Shown here: piece by piece, positions 8,161 to 17,189 of the stretch | Position numbering within the stretch: position 1 is the stretch's first letter | Layout: each line of letters begins with the position of its first letter | Origin: Ruminococcus sp. | GTDB lineage: Bacteria; Bacillota_A; Clostridia; Oscillospirales; Ruminococcaceae | Reading direction: 5' to 3' | NCBI GenBank assembly: GCA_017536105.1 | Contig: JAFXRZ010000012.1 | Coordinates: forward strand, 62,001 to 126,000 | Length of the DNA stretch: 64,000 nt | Made by a program: the position numbers and the translations under genes | Notes under the pieces: model-generated | Seen by the model: the letters and a program-made list of their open reading frames with translations, nothing else | What the model was told of the DNA's origin: nothing | Database searches by the model: none

Positions 8161-10701
8161 TCAGCCCTTTGCTATATACCAGCTCTTGCCGGTGTGCACA
8201 TCCGCCGTCATGGGCACGGCAAGGCTCACAGCCTGCTCCATTTCTTCTTTCAGAAGAGCAGAGACCTTTTCTCCCAGCTCTTCCTTGCATTCGATTATCA
8301 GCTCGTCGTGTACCTGGAGTATGAGCCTTGCATCGAGCTGCTCGGCTTTGAGCCTTCTGTAAACGGCGATCATCGCTTTTTTGATGATGTCTGCGGCAGC
8401 TCCCTGTATCGGGGCATTCATGGCGGCACGTTTACCGAAAGCCTGCACAGCCTTGTTCGAGGCTTTGAGCTCCGGGATTATCCGCCTTCTGCCGAAGATC
8501 GTCGTAACGTATCCGTCACGTATGCCGTTCTCGACTGTTCTGTCCATAAATTCGGACACTTTCGGGTAGCTGTCCAGATAGTTTTTGATATATTTCTTAG
8601 CCTCGCCGAAGCTTATGCCGATGTCCTTGGAAAGCGAAAATGCGCCTATACCGTAGATTATGCCGAAGTTCACGGCCTTTGCCGCAGAACGCATCTCCGG
8701 CGTTACGAAATCCTCCGGCATATCGAAGACCTGAGCTGCCGTGCTCAGGTGGATATCCTTCCCCTCACGGAAAGCAGCCTGCATATTTTCATCACCGCAG
8801 ACCGACGCCAGAACACGAAGCTCGATCTGGCTGTAGTCAGCGTCAACGAGAGTGCAGCCCTCTTCGGCGATGAAGAATTTCCTCATGTTTCTTCCCAGCT
8901 CCTTGCGGACGGGGATGTTCTGCATATTTGGCTCCGCGGAGGAGATACGTCCCGTCCGTGTCTCGGTCTGCTTGAAAACGCTGTGGACTCTTCCGTCCTC
9001 CCGGATCTCCTTGAGCAGCCCGTCAACGTAGGTGGAGGAAAGCTTTGTGAGGGTACGGTACTCGAGTATCAGCGGAATGATCTGATGCTTGTCCGAAAGC
9101 TCTTCCAGAACTTCGGCGTTGGTGGAGTAGCCGGATTTCGTCTTTTTCTTTGCAGGGAGACCCAGCTCTTCAAAGAGGATCACTCCCAGCTGCTTCGGAG
9201 AAAGTATATTGAATTCGTGCCCTGCAAGGTCGTAGATGCGCTGTTTCAGCTCCTCGATATCACCCGACAGCCCCTCACCGAATTCCCGTATCCCGTCGGC
9301 ATCGGCACGGACTCCGTAAATCTCCATAGAGGCAAGCACCTCGCAGAGAGGCAGCTCGATCTCGTTGTAAAGCCCGGTCATTTCCTCGGCTTCAAGTCTG
9401 CTTTTCAGAGCAGTGCAAAGTGCCGGCAGGGTAGCGGCATCGGCGTGTTCGGCCATATCGCTGCGATACTTCACCCGGTAGGTGAGAGCAAGGCTCTCGG
9501 CGGAATATTCGCTGGTCTGGGAGTTGAGCAGATACCCTGCAAGATCGCAGGCGAAGCTGAGCCCCCGAAGCTCTTTCCCTGCGGAGATAGCAGCTTTGTG
9601 AGCAGCCTTTGCCTCAAAGCAGAGCTTCTCTCCCTCGCCGGAAAAATAGTCTACAGCAAGGGCTTCGTCGTCGGTGGAAAAGATCGTGTCTCCGCACAGT
9701 ACATCAAGCTTTCCGTCTGCGAAAACGAAGAAACTCTGCTTGCCGGAAATGGCTTTTACTGCGGCTTCATCAAGCTCTGCCAGGGTGAATCTCTGAAGCT
9801 CTCCCTCGTCCATGACAGGCTCCTGAGAGGGCGCAGCTTCGGCATTTCCCAGCCTCAGCTTGTCCATGAGGCGTATCATCTCAAGGTCGATCAAAAGCTG
9901 CTTCACGCCTGCAACATCAGGCGTCCCAAGCTTGTAGCTCTCGGTATTTTTCTCGATGGGCGCTTCAAGGCATATCTCAGCCAGAAAGCGGCTGTCAACA
10001 GCGTCCTGATACCCCGAAGAAAGCTTTGCCCGGACAGAGGGGGTCAAGGTCAAACTATCCAGTTTTTTGTACAGCTCGTCAACGCTGCCGCATTCCGCGA
10101 TAAGAGAAAGAGCAGTCTTCTCGCCTATGCCGCGAACGCCCGAAATGTTGTCGGAGGCATCCCCCATAAGGGCCTTGACCTCGATCATCTGCCTCGGAGA
10201 AACGCCGTATTCCTCCATTATCCGCTCCGGCGTGTAGAGCTTCGTCTCCTTGTTTCCGGCAAGGCGGACGGTAACGTGATCGCTCACCAGCTGGAAGCTG
10301 TCCCGGTCTCCGGTGAGGATGAAGCACTCGTTGCCGCTGTCCTCGGCAGCCTTCGCAAGTGTACCGAGGATGTCGTCGGCCTCAAAGCCCTCGCACTCCA
10401 CGGTCTTTATCCCCAGAAGCCCCAGCAGCTGCTTTATAAGGGGCATCTGCATTGCAAGCTCCTCGGGCATACCCTTGCGGTTCGCCTTGTAGGATGCGTT
10501 TGCCTTGTGCCGGAAAGTCGGCGCACGGAGATCGAAAGCCACGGCAACGCAGTCGGGCTTGACTTCGCCGATCTCCTTCATATAAATGTTCATAAAGCCC
10601 ATTATCGCATTGGTGAAGACGCCCTTTGAGTTCGAGAGCGCCCTTATCCCGTAGAATGCGCGGTTCATTATGCTGTTTCCGTCTATCGCAAGAAGCTTCA
10701 T
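8161..10701 (-). CDS. polA: DNA polymerase I
   Basis: 846 aa. Repair and Okazaki-fragment polymerase. Residues 1-290 are a 5'-3' nuclease domain (GDRDSFQLV, MGDASDNI-type motifs), the middle is an exonuclease-like fold, and about 480-846 is the polymerase with DYSQIELRVLA, the O-helix region AVNFGIIYG, and QVHDELIIE. The first exonuclease motif (Asp-x-Glu) is not recognisable in the middle domain (around FFVFADGKLDVL), so proofreading is probably lost, as in several Gram-positive Pol I enzymes. An AGGAGG-like RBS lies 8-10 bases before ATG at 10701. It follows tsaD on the minus strand across a spacer with two palindromes. Confidence 0.96.
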   Translation of the reverse strand: MKLLAIDGNSIMNRAFYGIRALSNSKGVFTNAIMGFMNIYMKEIGEVKPDCVAVAFDLRAPTFRHKANASYKANRKGMPEELAMQMPLIKQLLGLLGIKTVECEGFEADDILGTLAKAAEDSGNECFILTGDRDSFQLVSDHVTVRLAGNKETKLYTPERIMEEYGVSPRQMIEVKALMGDASDNISGVRGIGEKTALSLIAECGSVDELYKKLDSLTLTPSVRAKLSSGYQDAVDSRFLAEICLEAPIEKNTESYKLGTPDVAGVKQLLIDLEMIRLMDKLRLGNAEAAPSQEPVMDEGELQRFTLAELDEAAVKAISGKQSFFVFADGKLDVLCGDTIFSTDDEALAVDYFSGEGEKLCFEAKAAHKAAISAGKELRGLSFACDLAGYLLNSQTSEYSAESLALTYRVKYRSDMAEHADAATLPALCTALKSRLEAEEMTGLYNEIELPLCEVLASMEIYGVRADADGIREFGEGLSGDIEELKQRIYDLAGHEFNILSPKQLGVILFEELGLPAKKKTKSGYSTNAEVLEELSDKHQIIPLILEYRTLTKLSSTYVDGLLKEIREDGRVHSVFKQTETRTGRISSAEPNMQNIPVRKELGRNMRKFFIAEEGCTLVDADYSQIELRVLASVCGDENMQAAFREGKDIHLSTAAQVFDMPEDFVTPEMRSAAKAVNFGIIYGIGAFSLSKDIGISFGEAKKYIKNYLDSYPKVSEFMDRTVENGIRDGYVTTIFGRRRIIPELKASNKAVQAFGKRAAMNAPIQGAAADIIKKAMIAVYRRLKAEQLDARLILQVHDELIIECKEELGEKVSALLKEEMEQAVSLAVPMTADVHTGKSWYIAKG

Positions 10702-10720
10702 TTTCAGTTCCTCCGTAGTA

Positions 10721-10774
10721 AAAATACCTTATGCGGTATTTGCAATATTTCAAAAATACCTTATACGGTATTTT
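10721..10774 (-). repeat. Palindrome pair between tsaD and polA
   Basis: Two copies of AAATACCnnnnnnGGTATTT: 10721-10741 (centre TTATGC) and 10753-10774 (centre TTATAC, arms 8 bp perfect), separated by 11 bases. The second copy touches the tsaD stop codon (10773-10775) and the first ends 20 bases before the polA start. The same arrangement occurs at 11805-11856 and 13018-13070. Confidence 0.9.
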
Positions 10775-11789
10775 ATTCGGATATCTTGTCAAGGGAAAGA
10801 GTAGCGGTGCCGTTTAAGGACATATCAGCCCTCTTGCCTGCAAGGAAATCGTAATACGCCTGACAGCCGATCATCGCTGCGTTGTCGCCGCAGTACTTAA
10901 GCTCCGGCATATAGAACTTCACCCCGGCTTTTTCGCAGGCATCTCCGAGGGCTTTCCGCACACCGCTGTTGGCCGAAACACCGCCTGCAAGGGCAACGGT
11001 CTTGTAGCCGAGATCCCGGCAGGCTCGCATGGTCTTGTCAACGACGATCTCGCAGACCGTGCGCTGAAACGACGCAGCTGCGTCCTCTCGGCAGATAGTC
11101 TGTCCCTTCTGCCGGGCGTTGTGAACGAGGTTTATCACCGCAGTTTTCAGCCCCGAGAAGGAGAAATCATACTCGCAGCCATCCACCTTCGGGTGGGGAA
11201 AAGCGAAGGCTTTTGCATCGCCGACCCTGGCAGCTTCGTCAATGAATTTTCCGCCGGGATAGTCGTAGCCGAGAGTACGTGCGACCTTGTCAAAGCACTC
11301 GCCTGCAGCATCGTCGTGAGTTCGGCCCACAACGTGATAGCGCGTGTAGTCCAGCACTTCCACGATGTGTGAATGTCCGCCGCTGAGTATCAGACAGAGA
11401 TACGGGGGCTTGAGCTCGGGGTTCGAGATATAGTTTGAGGCGATGTGCCCTGCGATGTGGTGAACGGGTATCAGCGGCTTGTTTGCCGCGAGTGCGAGCC
11501 CCTTTGCGAAACTGATGCCCACGAGCAGCGCTCCGATGAGTCCCGGCGCATAAGTCACAGCCACAGCGTCGATGTCGTCCAGCGTGCAGCCGGCCTCCTC
11601 AAAGGCCGCAGATGCGACGGCTGAGATGTTTTCTGCGTGTCTCCGCGAAGCGATCTCAGGCACGACACCGCCGTAAAGTCTGTGCTCCGCGATCTGTGTA
11701 GAGACTATGTTTGAGAGCACCTTTGTTCCGTCTTCGACTATGGCGCAGGCGGTCTCGTCGCAGGAGCTTTCTATTGCAAATATCTTCAT
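10773..11789 (-). CDS. tsaD: tRNA N6-adenosine threonylcarbamoyltransferase
   Basis: 338 aa, usual family length. TsaD transfers the threonylcarbamoyl group to A37 of ANN-decoding tRNAs together with TsaB/TsaE. The N-terminus (IFAIESSCDETACAIV) and the metal-binding HHIAGHIASN (HxxxH) are diagnostic, as are SGGHSHIV and the nucleotide-site motif LAGGVSANSGVR. It lies between the trmN6-like gene and polA. The stop overlaps a palindrome, and the start has AAGGA about 8 bases upstream. tsaB and tsaE are not in this window. Confidence 0.96.
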   Translation of the reverse strand: MKIFAIESSCDETACAIVEDGTKVLSNIVSTQIAEHRLYGGVVPEIASRRHAENISAVASAAFEEAGCTLDDIDAVAVTYAPGLIGALLVGISFAKGLALAANKPLIPVHHIAGHIASNYISNPELKPPYLCLILSGGHSHIVEVLDYTRYHVVGRTHDDAAGECFDKVARTLGYDYPGGKFIDEAARVGDAKAFAFPHPKVDGCEYDFSFSGLKTAVINLVHNARQKGQTICREDAAASFQRTVCEIVVDKTMRACRDLGYKTVALAGGVSANSGVRKALGDACEKAGVKFYMPELKYCGDNAAMIGCQAYYDFLAGKRADMSLNGTATLSLDKISE

Positions 11790-11804
11790 ACTATCAGTCC
11801 TTCT

Positions 11805-11856
11805 GAATACATTATGCGGTATTTATATCATCTGCAAAATACCTTATATGGTATTT
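11805..11856 (-). repeat. Palindrome pair between trmN6-like gene and tsaD
   Basis: Copies at 11805-11824 (GAATACATTATGCGGTATTT, two arm changes) and 11836-11856 (centre TTATAT), 11 bases apart. The latter touches the stop codon at 11855-11857. Same design as 10721-10774. Confidence 0.88.
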
Positions 11857-12562
11857 ACAGCCTGTATATCCTTTTCATTTCATCGGAGAATCCGCCGTCC
11901 TCACCTTGGGTGTAGAGGTTTTTCTCCACCTGCAAAAAGGGCTTTCCACCGCATCTTCCTTCCACCAGCACGAGCCAGGGAGCATCCTCCGGTGTTTTCG
12001 CGGCAAAGCGGACACGTTTGGGCTCGATGCCGTGGTGCCGCATGGAAGTCAGAATATCGCAGAGGCGTTCGGGTCGGTTGCACAGGCAAAGCCGTCCGCC
12101 GAATTTCAGGCTTCGCTTTGCACAGGCGCACACATCGTCGATAGTGCAGAGAAGCTCATGCCTTGCGATGCTTGCGGCTTCGCTTTCATTTTTTATCCCT
12201 GTCCCCTCTAGCTTGTAGGGGGGATTGCAGGTTATGAGATCAAGTGGCTTCTCCGGGCGGTAGTTCTTCAAGTCGCACAATATCGGGGAGATCACATCTA
12301 TACCCGAACGATCGAGCGACATCTTCAAAAGCTCGTTCGCTTCCTCCTGTATCTCGACTGCATCAATATGTTTCGGTTTAAAATTCTGATACAGAAGCAG
12401 GGCAACGATGCCGCTTCCGGTGCAGAGATCACACACAAGGTCCTTATGCCGTGCCGCCGCAAAGTCGGCGAGAAGAAAGGCATCCGTGCCGAAACGGTGC
12501 TCTTCCGAGATCGCTATCTCGATGCCGTCGTGCAGCTTTTCAAAGGTCAGTCCTTCGATCAT
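11855..12562 (-). CDS. tRNA1(Val) adenine-37 N6-methyltransferase-like protein
   Basis: 235 aa. Class I SAM-dependent methyltransferase of the TrmN6/YfiC group: DLCTGSGIVALLL is the SAM motif I and TCNPPYK is the NPPY catalytic motif of N6-adenine enzymes. The likely product is m6A in tRNA, though the exact substrate in Firmicutes is not settled. I favour ATG 12562 because AAGGAG lies 7 bases before it; an alternative ATG at 12568 is only one base from that RBS. The start region overlaps the end of rimI by 23 bases, so translation is coupled. Confidence 0.85.
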   Translation of the reverse strand: MIEGLTFEKLHDGIEIAISEEHRFGTDAFLLADFAAARHKDLVCDLCTGSGIVALLLYQNFKPKHIDAVEIQEEANELLKMSLDRSGIDVISPILCDLKNYRPEKPLDLITCNPPYKLEGTGIKNESEAASIARHELLCTIDDVCACAKRSLKFGGRLCLCNRPERLCDILTSMRHHGIEPKRVRFAAKTPEDAPWLVLVEGRCGGKPFLQVEKNLYTQGEDGGFSDEMKRIYRL

Positions 12563-13007
12563 CCTCATACTCCTTAATATATCTCGTCATCAGCAGGGCG
12601 TCTTCCGTTGGTGCGTCGTAGAAATTTCGCCGCCTGCCGACCTGCTTGAACCCGAATTTTTTGTACAGCTTTTGTGCTCCGATGTTGGAGCTCCTGACCT
12701 CCAGCGTTATGAATTCGCAGTCCGTAAACCGCTTGAGCGCTTCCTGCAAAAGTGCCGTACCTGCGCCTTTTGAGCGATGCTCTTCAATTACTGCGATGTT
12801 GTTGAGCGATACCTCTCCGCAGATGTTCCACAGGTTCGCGTAGCCGATGATCTCGCCGTCAGCCTCTGCGATAAGCGTCACGGAATTCGGATTTGAAAGC
12901 TCCTTCGCAAAGCCCTCGCTGCTCAGGGGCCTTGAAAAGCAGAGCCTTTCGATCTCAGCTATCTTTTCGCAGTCATCGGGCTGCATATCTCTTATATGTA
13001 TATCCAT
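12540..13007 (-). CDS. rimI: Ribosomal-protein-alanine N-acetyltransferase
   Basis: 155 aa GNAT enzyme that acetylates the N-terminal alanine of ribosomal protein S18. Typical features are NNIAVIEEHRSKGAGTALL (acetyl-CoA loop RxxGxG/A) and NIGAQKLYKKFGF. Its place beside tsaD and other RNA-modification genes is the usual clostridial neighbourhood. The start at 13007 (MDIHIRDM) is preferred over ATG 13019, which lies almost inside the upstream palindrome and lacks an RBS. A weak GGTG sits upstream of the chosen start. Confidence 0.85.
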   Translation of the reverse strand: MDIHIRDMQPDDCEKIAEIERLCFSRPLSSEGFAKELSNPNSVTLIAEADGEIIGYANLWNICGEVSLNNIAVIEEHRSKGAGTALLQEALKRFTDCEFITLEVRSSNIGAQKLYKKFGFKQVGRRRNFYDAPTEDALLMTRYIKEYEDDRRTDL

Positions 13008-13017
13008 AAATATCACC

Positions 13018-13070
13018 AAAATACCGTATAATGTATTTTCCTAATTGCTAAAATACCGCATACGGTATTT
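13018..13070 (-). repeat. Palindrome pair between rsmI and rimI
   Basis: Copies at 13018-13039 (centre GTATAA) and 13050-13070 (centre GCATAC, fully symmetric core), about 10 bases apart. The second touches the rsmI stop (13069-13071). Third occurrence of the pair. Confidence 0.88.
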
Positions 13071-13893
13071 ATTCTTCTTCAAGCAAAGCCTGATACAGCT
13101 CTCCTTTGGAAAACTGCGTGTCCTTCGCCACCTGCCGGCAGGCTTCCGCAGCACGGATGCCCTCATTAACAAGAGCCTTCACCTTAGCAAGCGCATCCTC
13201 GATGGTCTCGTTTTCCTGCTGCTCCTTTGCACCCTCCACGATCAGCACGAATTCTCCCTTCGGAGCATTTTCGGTGTAGTATTCGAGAGCCTGGGAAAGG
13301 GTCGTCCTCCGCACTTCCTCGTGCACTTTTGTAAGCTCCCGGCAGAGGGAGATCTTCCTGTCCCCCAGGGCTGAAAGCATATCCGAAAGGGTCCGCAGAA
13401 GCTTGTGGGGAGCCTCGTAAAATATGAGAGTTGCGCGGTTTGCGGCGATCTCTGCCAGCCGTTCGGAGCGCTGCTTTTTGTTCACCGAGAGGAAGCCCAC
13501 GAACTCGAACCGGGAAGTGTCGAGGCCGCTGATTGCAAGGGCCGACACAGCCGCCGAGGGCCCCGGTACTACCACGACTTCTATCCCTCGCTCTGCGCAA
13601 AGCCTCACAAGCTCTTCCCCGGGGTCGGAGATGCAGGGCATACCGGCGTCGGTTACTATGGCTGCATTCTCGCCCGAAACTATCCTTGCTGCGATGCTCT
13701 CTCCTGCCTGCCTCGCGTTGTGCTCATGGTAGCTGACCAGGGGCTTTTTTATCTCAAAATGATTGAGGAGCTTCGCGGTGACACGGGTGTCCTCGGCGCA
13801 GATGAAATCAACGCTTTGCAGGGTCTCCACAGCGCGGAAGGTCATATCTCCGAGGTTGCCGATCGGTGTCCCGACCACATAGAGCTTAGCCAT
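13069..13893 (-). CDS. rsmI: 16S rRNA (cytidine-1402-2'-O)-methyltransferase
   Basis: 274 aa. SAM-dependent tetrapyrrole-methylase-fold enzyme that methylates C1402 in the ribosomal decoding centre. Diagnostic N-terminus (LYVVGTPIGNLGDMTFRAVE), SAM loop GMPCISDPGEELV and VVPGPSAAVSALA. The start MAKLYVV at 13893 has AAAGGA about 8 bases upstream. It overlaps the upstream GNAT stop by 8 bases. The C-terminal 50 residues form the small helical domain found in Gram-positive RsmI. Confidence 0.95.
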   Translation of the reverse strand: MAKLYVVGTPIGNLGDMTFRAVETLQSVDFICAEDTRVTAKLLNHFEIKKPLVSYHEHNARQAGESIAARIVSGENAAIVTDAGMPCISDPGEELVRLCAERGIEVVVVPGPSAAVSALAISGLDTSRFEFVGFLSVNKKQRSERLAEIAANRATLIFYEAPHKLLRTLSDMLSALGDRKISLCRELTKVHEEVRRTTLSQALEYYTENAPKGEFVLIVEGAKEQQENETIEDALAKVKALVNEGIRAAEACRQVAKDTQFSKGELYQALLEEE

Positions 13894-14359
13894 TTTTCTG
13901 TCCTTTCTCTTTGTCCAAAGCCATTTCAAGCAGCGGGATCCAGCCGTCTTCAAACATCTTCTTGCCGGTCAGCTCAAAGCCGTTCCGTCTGTAAAAAGCC
14001 ATGCCGCGTTCGTTGTATTCAAGCACCCAGAGCCATTCCGCTCCCAGCTTTTCGGCTGCATATCCAAGCAGTTTTGCGCCTATCCCGCAGCTCTGGAACT
14101 CCGGCTCCACAAACAGCTTTTCGATCTCGTTTCCCTTCACGCGGATAAAGCCTTTCACGACCCCGTCGTCATACACATAGGTGTTCGCAAGGGTCCGGGG
14201 ATCGTTCTGATATTCCGCAGCGGTGTCGAGGACGTTCAACTCCTTGAAATAATAATCGTCATTTTTGAAGATGCGATAGAAATTCACCCGGTAGTTTACG
14301 ACCATCAGCTCGGCGATGCGCGAGATATCCTGCTTTTCGGCTTGTCTGATCTTTTCCAT
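13886..14359 (-). CDS. GNAT family N-acetyltransferase
   Basis: 157 aa. GNAT fold with KLFVEPEFQSCGIGAKLLGYA (acetyl-CoA pyrophosphate loop) and YNERGMAFYRRNGFE near the end. The substrate is unknown. It sits upstream of rsmI with an 8-base overlap and 12 bases downstream of another acetyltransferase, so it is in the same transcript. Confidence 0.85.
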   Translation of the reverse strand: MEKIRQAEKQDISRIAELMVVNYRVNFYRIFKNDDYYFKELNVLDTAAEYQNDPRTLANTYVYDDGVVKGFIRVKGNEIEKLFVEPEFQSCGIGAKLLGYAAEKLGAEWLWVLEYNERGMAFYRRNGFELTGKKMFEDGWIPLLEMALDKEKGQKNG

Positions 14360-14371
14360 TCTGCTGTTCCC

Positions 14372-15118
14372 TTATTTCGAGATGAGCTTCAGAAAACGCT
14401 TCTCGTTCATCTGCTCGTTTGTGACATACTCTCCGTCGCGGAAGAGGGCATAGGTGGTTATGGGGGTCGGAGCGTTCTGTGCCGAGACTTTGTCGCAGAG
14501 CTTTACCGCCTTGAAGCTGATGCCGTTTTCGGCGGCAGTTTTCTCGACCTCGGGGACGTACTTTGCGTTGAAGGGGCACTGGGAGGTGTAGTAGAGCACA
14601 TAGCCCTTTCCGTCGGCATGAGGGTGCTTCGCGCAGTCCTTGAACCGCGGCTTTTCGGCATTTTCCTCAAAGGGAAGATACCACAGCTCGATGCCGTTGT
14701 CGGCGGTGTCGCAGGGTGTGAAGCCCTTGTAATTTAAGAATTTCGGGTCGGCGAGGAAGGGCTTTTTCTTCGGGGATGAAAGTATGCACAGACCCTTTTT
14801 GCCCTTGGCCTTGCTGTCGTCGATGCAGGCGCCAAGCAGGTCGTTTGAATAGCCGTGCCCCTTGAAGGACCCCGACACCCAGAGGCAGTCGATGTACATA
14901 TATCCCTCGGCGTCGATGGGGTTCCAGGCGTTCTCGGCAGGGATGTACTCGATGAAGCACTTGCCGCGTTCGGTGCTTTTCAGGAACACGAGGCCGTCCT
15001 GGAATCTCTCCGAGAGCCAGGCTTTTTTCGACGCGACCTGCACGTCGTTATTATTTGAGATAGCGCAGCAGATATGCTCTTTTTCGATATTTTTGGCAGT
15101 CACACGTACATATTCCAT
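14372..15118 (-). CDS. GNAT acetyltransferase with C-terminal YoaP-like domain
   Basis: 248 aa. The first 170 residues form a GNAT-type domain (CLWVSGSFKGHGYSNDLLGA is the acetyl-CoA loop). The last 75 residues begin with a Cys-containing segment (YYTSQCPFNAKYVPEVEK) and resemble the YoaP domain found attached to some GNAT proteins, a thioredoxin-like piece. The substrate is unknown. Second of three consecutive acetyltransferase genes, each different in sequence. Confidence 0.8.
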   Translation of the reverse strand: MEYVRVTAKNIEKEHICCAISNNNDVQVASKKAWLSERFQDGLVFLKSTERGKCFIEYIPAENAWNPIDAEGYMYIDCLWVSGSFKGHGYSNDLLGACIDDSKAKGKKGLCILSSPKKKPFLADPKFLNYKGFTPCDTADNGIELWYLPFEENAEKPRFKDCAKHPHADGKGYVLYYTSQCPFNAKYVPEVEKTAAENGISFKAVKLCDKVSAQNAPTPITTYALFRDGEYVTNEQMNEKRFLKLISK

Positions 15119-15142
15119 ATTATTCCCTCCGTTATATCAGAT

Positions 15143-15577
15143 CTACAGCCACTGGACAAAAGCTGTTTTATCGTTTTTATTAAAACCTGCCTGCTCGTAA
15201 AAATCAAGAGTAGCTTTTTCCTTCGAGCCGGTCAGCAGCATGATCTTATAGCAATTCTCTTTACTTGCGATCTCCTTTGCATGATCCAGACAAGCAGTCG
15301 CAAATCCTTTTTTTCTGTGCTCTTTATCGGTTATCACATTTTCGATAAAAGCATAGGGACGCTGTCCCCGTGTCAGATTCGGTATTACGACGCACACGCA
15401 TGAGGATACGATAGCTCCGTTTTCTTCGGCGACGATCACATGATGGTTTTTATCGCTTAAAATGCTGTTCCAGATGTCAAGAAGTTTGTCGTCCTTTTCG
15501 GGGAAGGGGTTATCGTGCAGCTGCATATATAGTTTTAGGAGACCGTCCAAGTCGTTTTCTGTTATTTCCCGTATCAT
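15143..15577 (-). CDS. GNAT family N-acetyltransferase
   Basis: 144 aa. IENVITDKEHRKKGFATACLDHA is the acetyl-CoA binding loop and ATLDFYEQAGF the C-terminal strand-helix of GNATs. The ATG at 15577 has AGAGGTAG upstream. It is the first gene after mnmE in the same direction but separated by 210 bases, so it may start a transcript; a TATAAT lies upstream (minus strand, near 15630) without a convincing -35 box. Confidence 0.82.
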   Translation of the reverse strand: MIREITENDLDGLLKLYMQLHDNPFPEKDDKLLDIWNSILSDKNHHVIVAEENGAIVSSCVCVVIPNLTRGQRPYAFIENVITDKEHRKKGFATACLDHAKEIASKENCYKIMLLTGSKEKATLDFYEQAGFNKNDKTAFVQWL

Positions 15578-15787
15578 GAAACTACCTCTGCTAAATTCTC
15601 TGCTTTTTTGTTTTTTCGGACTATGCTATTATAGGTTTTCATTCTGCCGCTATGGGACGGAAGATCGCTTCCGTTCTTTCCTGAGAGTTCTGACTTATCG
15701 GCTTTGACGGCAGCGGATAAGTGCCTTCGGGCAAGAAAGATAAATGAGCTTCACTTTGCAGGTCCGCATTTTTATGCGCTTCACGTT

Positions 15788-17170
15788 TTACTTTCCTACG
15801 CAGAACTTTCCGAATACTTCGTCAACTACCGCTTCCGTCACTTTCTCTCCCGTCAGCGCCATAAGCTCCTCACAAGCGCAGTCGATAAGCACGGTCACAG
15901 CATCCAATGTCTCTCCCGAATCCAGCGCGGTCTCCGCTTCTCCCAGCTTCTCACTCGCTTTCTCGATACACCTCTTCTGCCGCTCGTTCGCGAATATCGT
16001 TTCGTCTCCGTCGAGATATGCTCCTCCGAACAGCTCCGCAACGGCCTTTGAAAGCTCCTCTTTCCCCTCGCCCTTTGCGGCGGAAAGCTCGATGATCTTA
16101 CAATCCAGCCGTTCAAGCAAGGTGCGGTCAAAGCAGTCGCCCAGGTCGTTTTTATTCAGCACGACTATCTTCTTTGCCCCGAGCCCGGAGATATATTCCA
16201 CCAGCTCTTTATCCTCGCTGTCGGCCTGCTCAGATGTATCAAATACCGCGATAACGAGTGAGCAGTCCGAAAGCCTTTTTCTTGCGATATCGACGCCCAT
16301 GCTCTCGACTCTGTCGCTGGTCTCTCTGATGCCTGCGGTATCGGAGAGCCTCAGCTCGAATCCGCCGAGGGACACGCTTTCCTCGATGACGTCTCTTGTT
16401 GTTCCTGCAAGCTCGGTGACTATCGAACGCTCATACCCCAGCAGGGTATTCATAAGCGTTGATTTCCCGACGTTGGGCTTTCCGGCGATAACGGTATCTA
16501 TCCCTCTGCGGAGAAGCATTCCCGTATCGTAGCCCTCGAGTAGTTTTTCAAGGCGCTTTTTTGCACTGCCGACTGAGGCTGCAAGAGCTTCGCTTTCGAC
16601 GGCAGGCAGGTCTTCCTCGGGATAATCCACCCAGGCTGCAAGCTCTCCGAGAGTTTCCACCAGCTGCTGTTTTACAGCTTCTGCTTCGGCGTAGAGCCTG
16701 CCTTCTTTTGTGAGCCTTGCCGAACGCAGGGCGTGTTCTCCTTTGGCGCTTATCATATCCATAACGGCTTCGGCCTGTGTCAGCGAGAGCTTGCCGTTCA
16801 GGAAAGCTCTTTTTGTGAACTCTCCTCTGTCGGCTTGCTCGCAGCCGTTTTCAAGGCATAGCCTAAGTATCCTTTTTGCGATATACACTCCGCCGTGGCA
16901 GGATATCTCGGCAGTATCCTCTCCGGTATAGGAATGGGGAGCACGGAAGATCGTCAGCACGGCATCGTCTATCTTCTCGCCAGTTTCGGGGTCGATGACT
17001 CTGCCGTAGGCGCAGGAATAGCCCTTCATTTCCTCGACCTTCGGGAACGAAAAAAACGGACAAAAGAGCCGCGACGCAGCATCGACAGCCCTTTCTCCGC
17101 TTATTCTTATCACAGCTATGCCGCCTTGCGCAAGCGGTGTACATACGGCGCAAACGGTGGACATATCCAT
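15788..17170 (-). CDS. mnmE: tRNA uridine-5-carboxymethylaminomethyl modification GTPase
   Basis: 460 aa. With MnmG it makes the cmnm5 modification of U34 in tRNAs. The N-terminal folate-binding domain (AQGGIAVIRISG) is followed by a helical domain and an inserted G domain with GKPNVGKST (P-loop), DTAGIRET and NKND. The C-terminal catalytic Cys lies in the final CVGK. RBS AAAGGAA precedes the start. It follows the YkgJ-like gene by 20 bases. mnmG is not present in the window. Confidence 0.96.
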   Translation of the reverse strand: MDMSTVCAVCTPLAQGGIAVIRISGERAVDAASRLFCPFFSFPKVEEMKGYSCAYGRVIDPETGEKIDDAVLTIFRAPHSYTGEDTAEISCHGGVYIAKRILRLCLENGCEQADRGEFTKRAFLNGKLSLTQAEAVMDMISAKGEHALRSARLTKEGRLYAEAEAVKQQLVETLGELAAWVDYPEEDLPAVESEALAASVGSAKKRLEKLLEGYDTGMLLRRGIDTVIAGKPNVGKSTLMNTLLGYERSIVTELAGTTRDVIEESVSLGGFELRLSDTAGIRETSDRVESMGVDIARKRLSDCSLVIAVFDTSEQADSEDKELVEYISGLGAKKIVVLNKNDLGDCFDRTLLERLDCKIIELSAAKGEGKEELSKAVAELFGGAYLDGDETIFANERQKRCIEKASEKLGEAETALDSGETLDAVTVLIDCACEELMALTGEKVTEAVVDEVFGKFCVGK

Positions 17171-17189
17171 TCATTCCTTTCTTATGCCG

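Noticed and set aside
7918..10629. Very long open frame opposite polA on the plus strand (about 900 codons)
   Set aside because: It is the antisense shadow of a clear polA gene; the product has no recognisable domain and no RBS.
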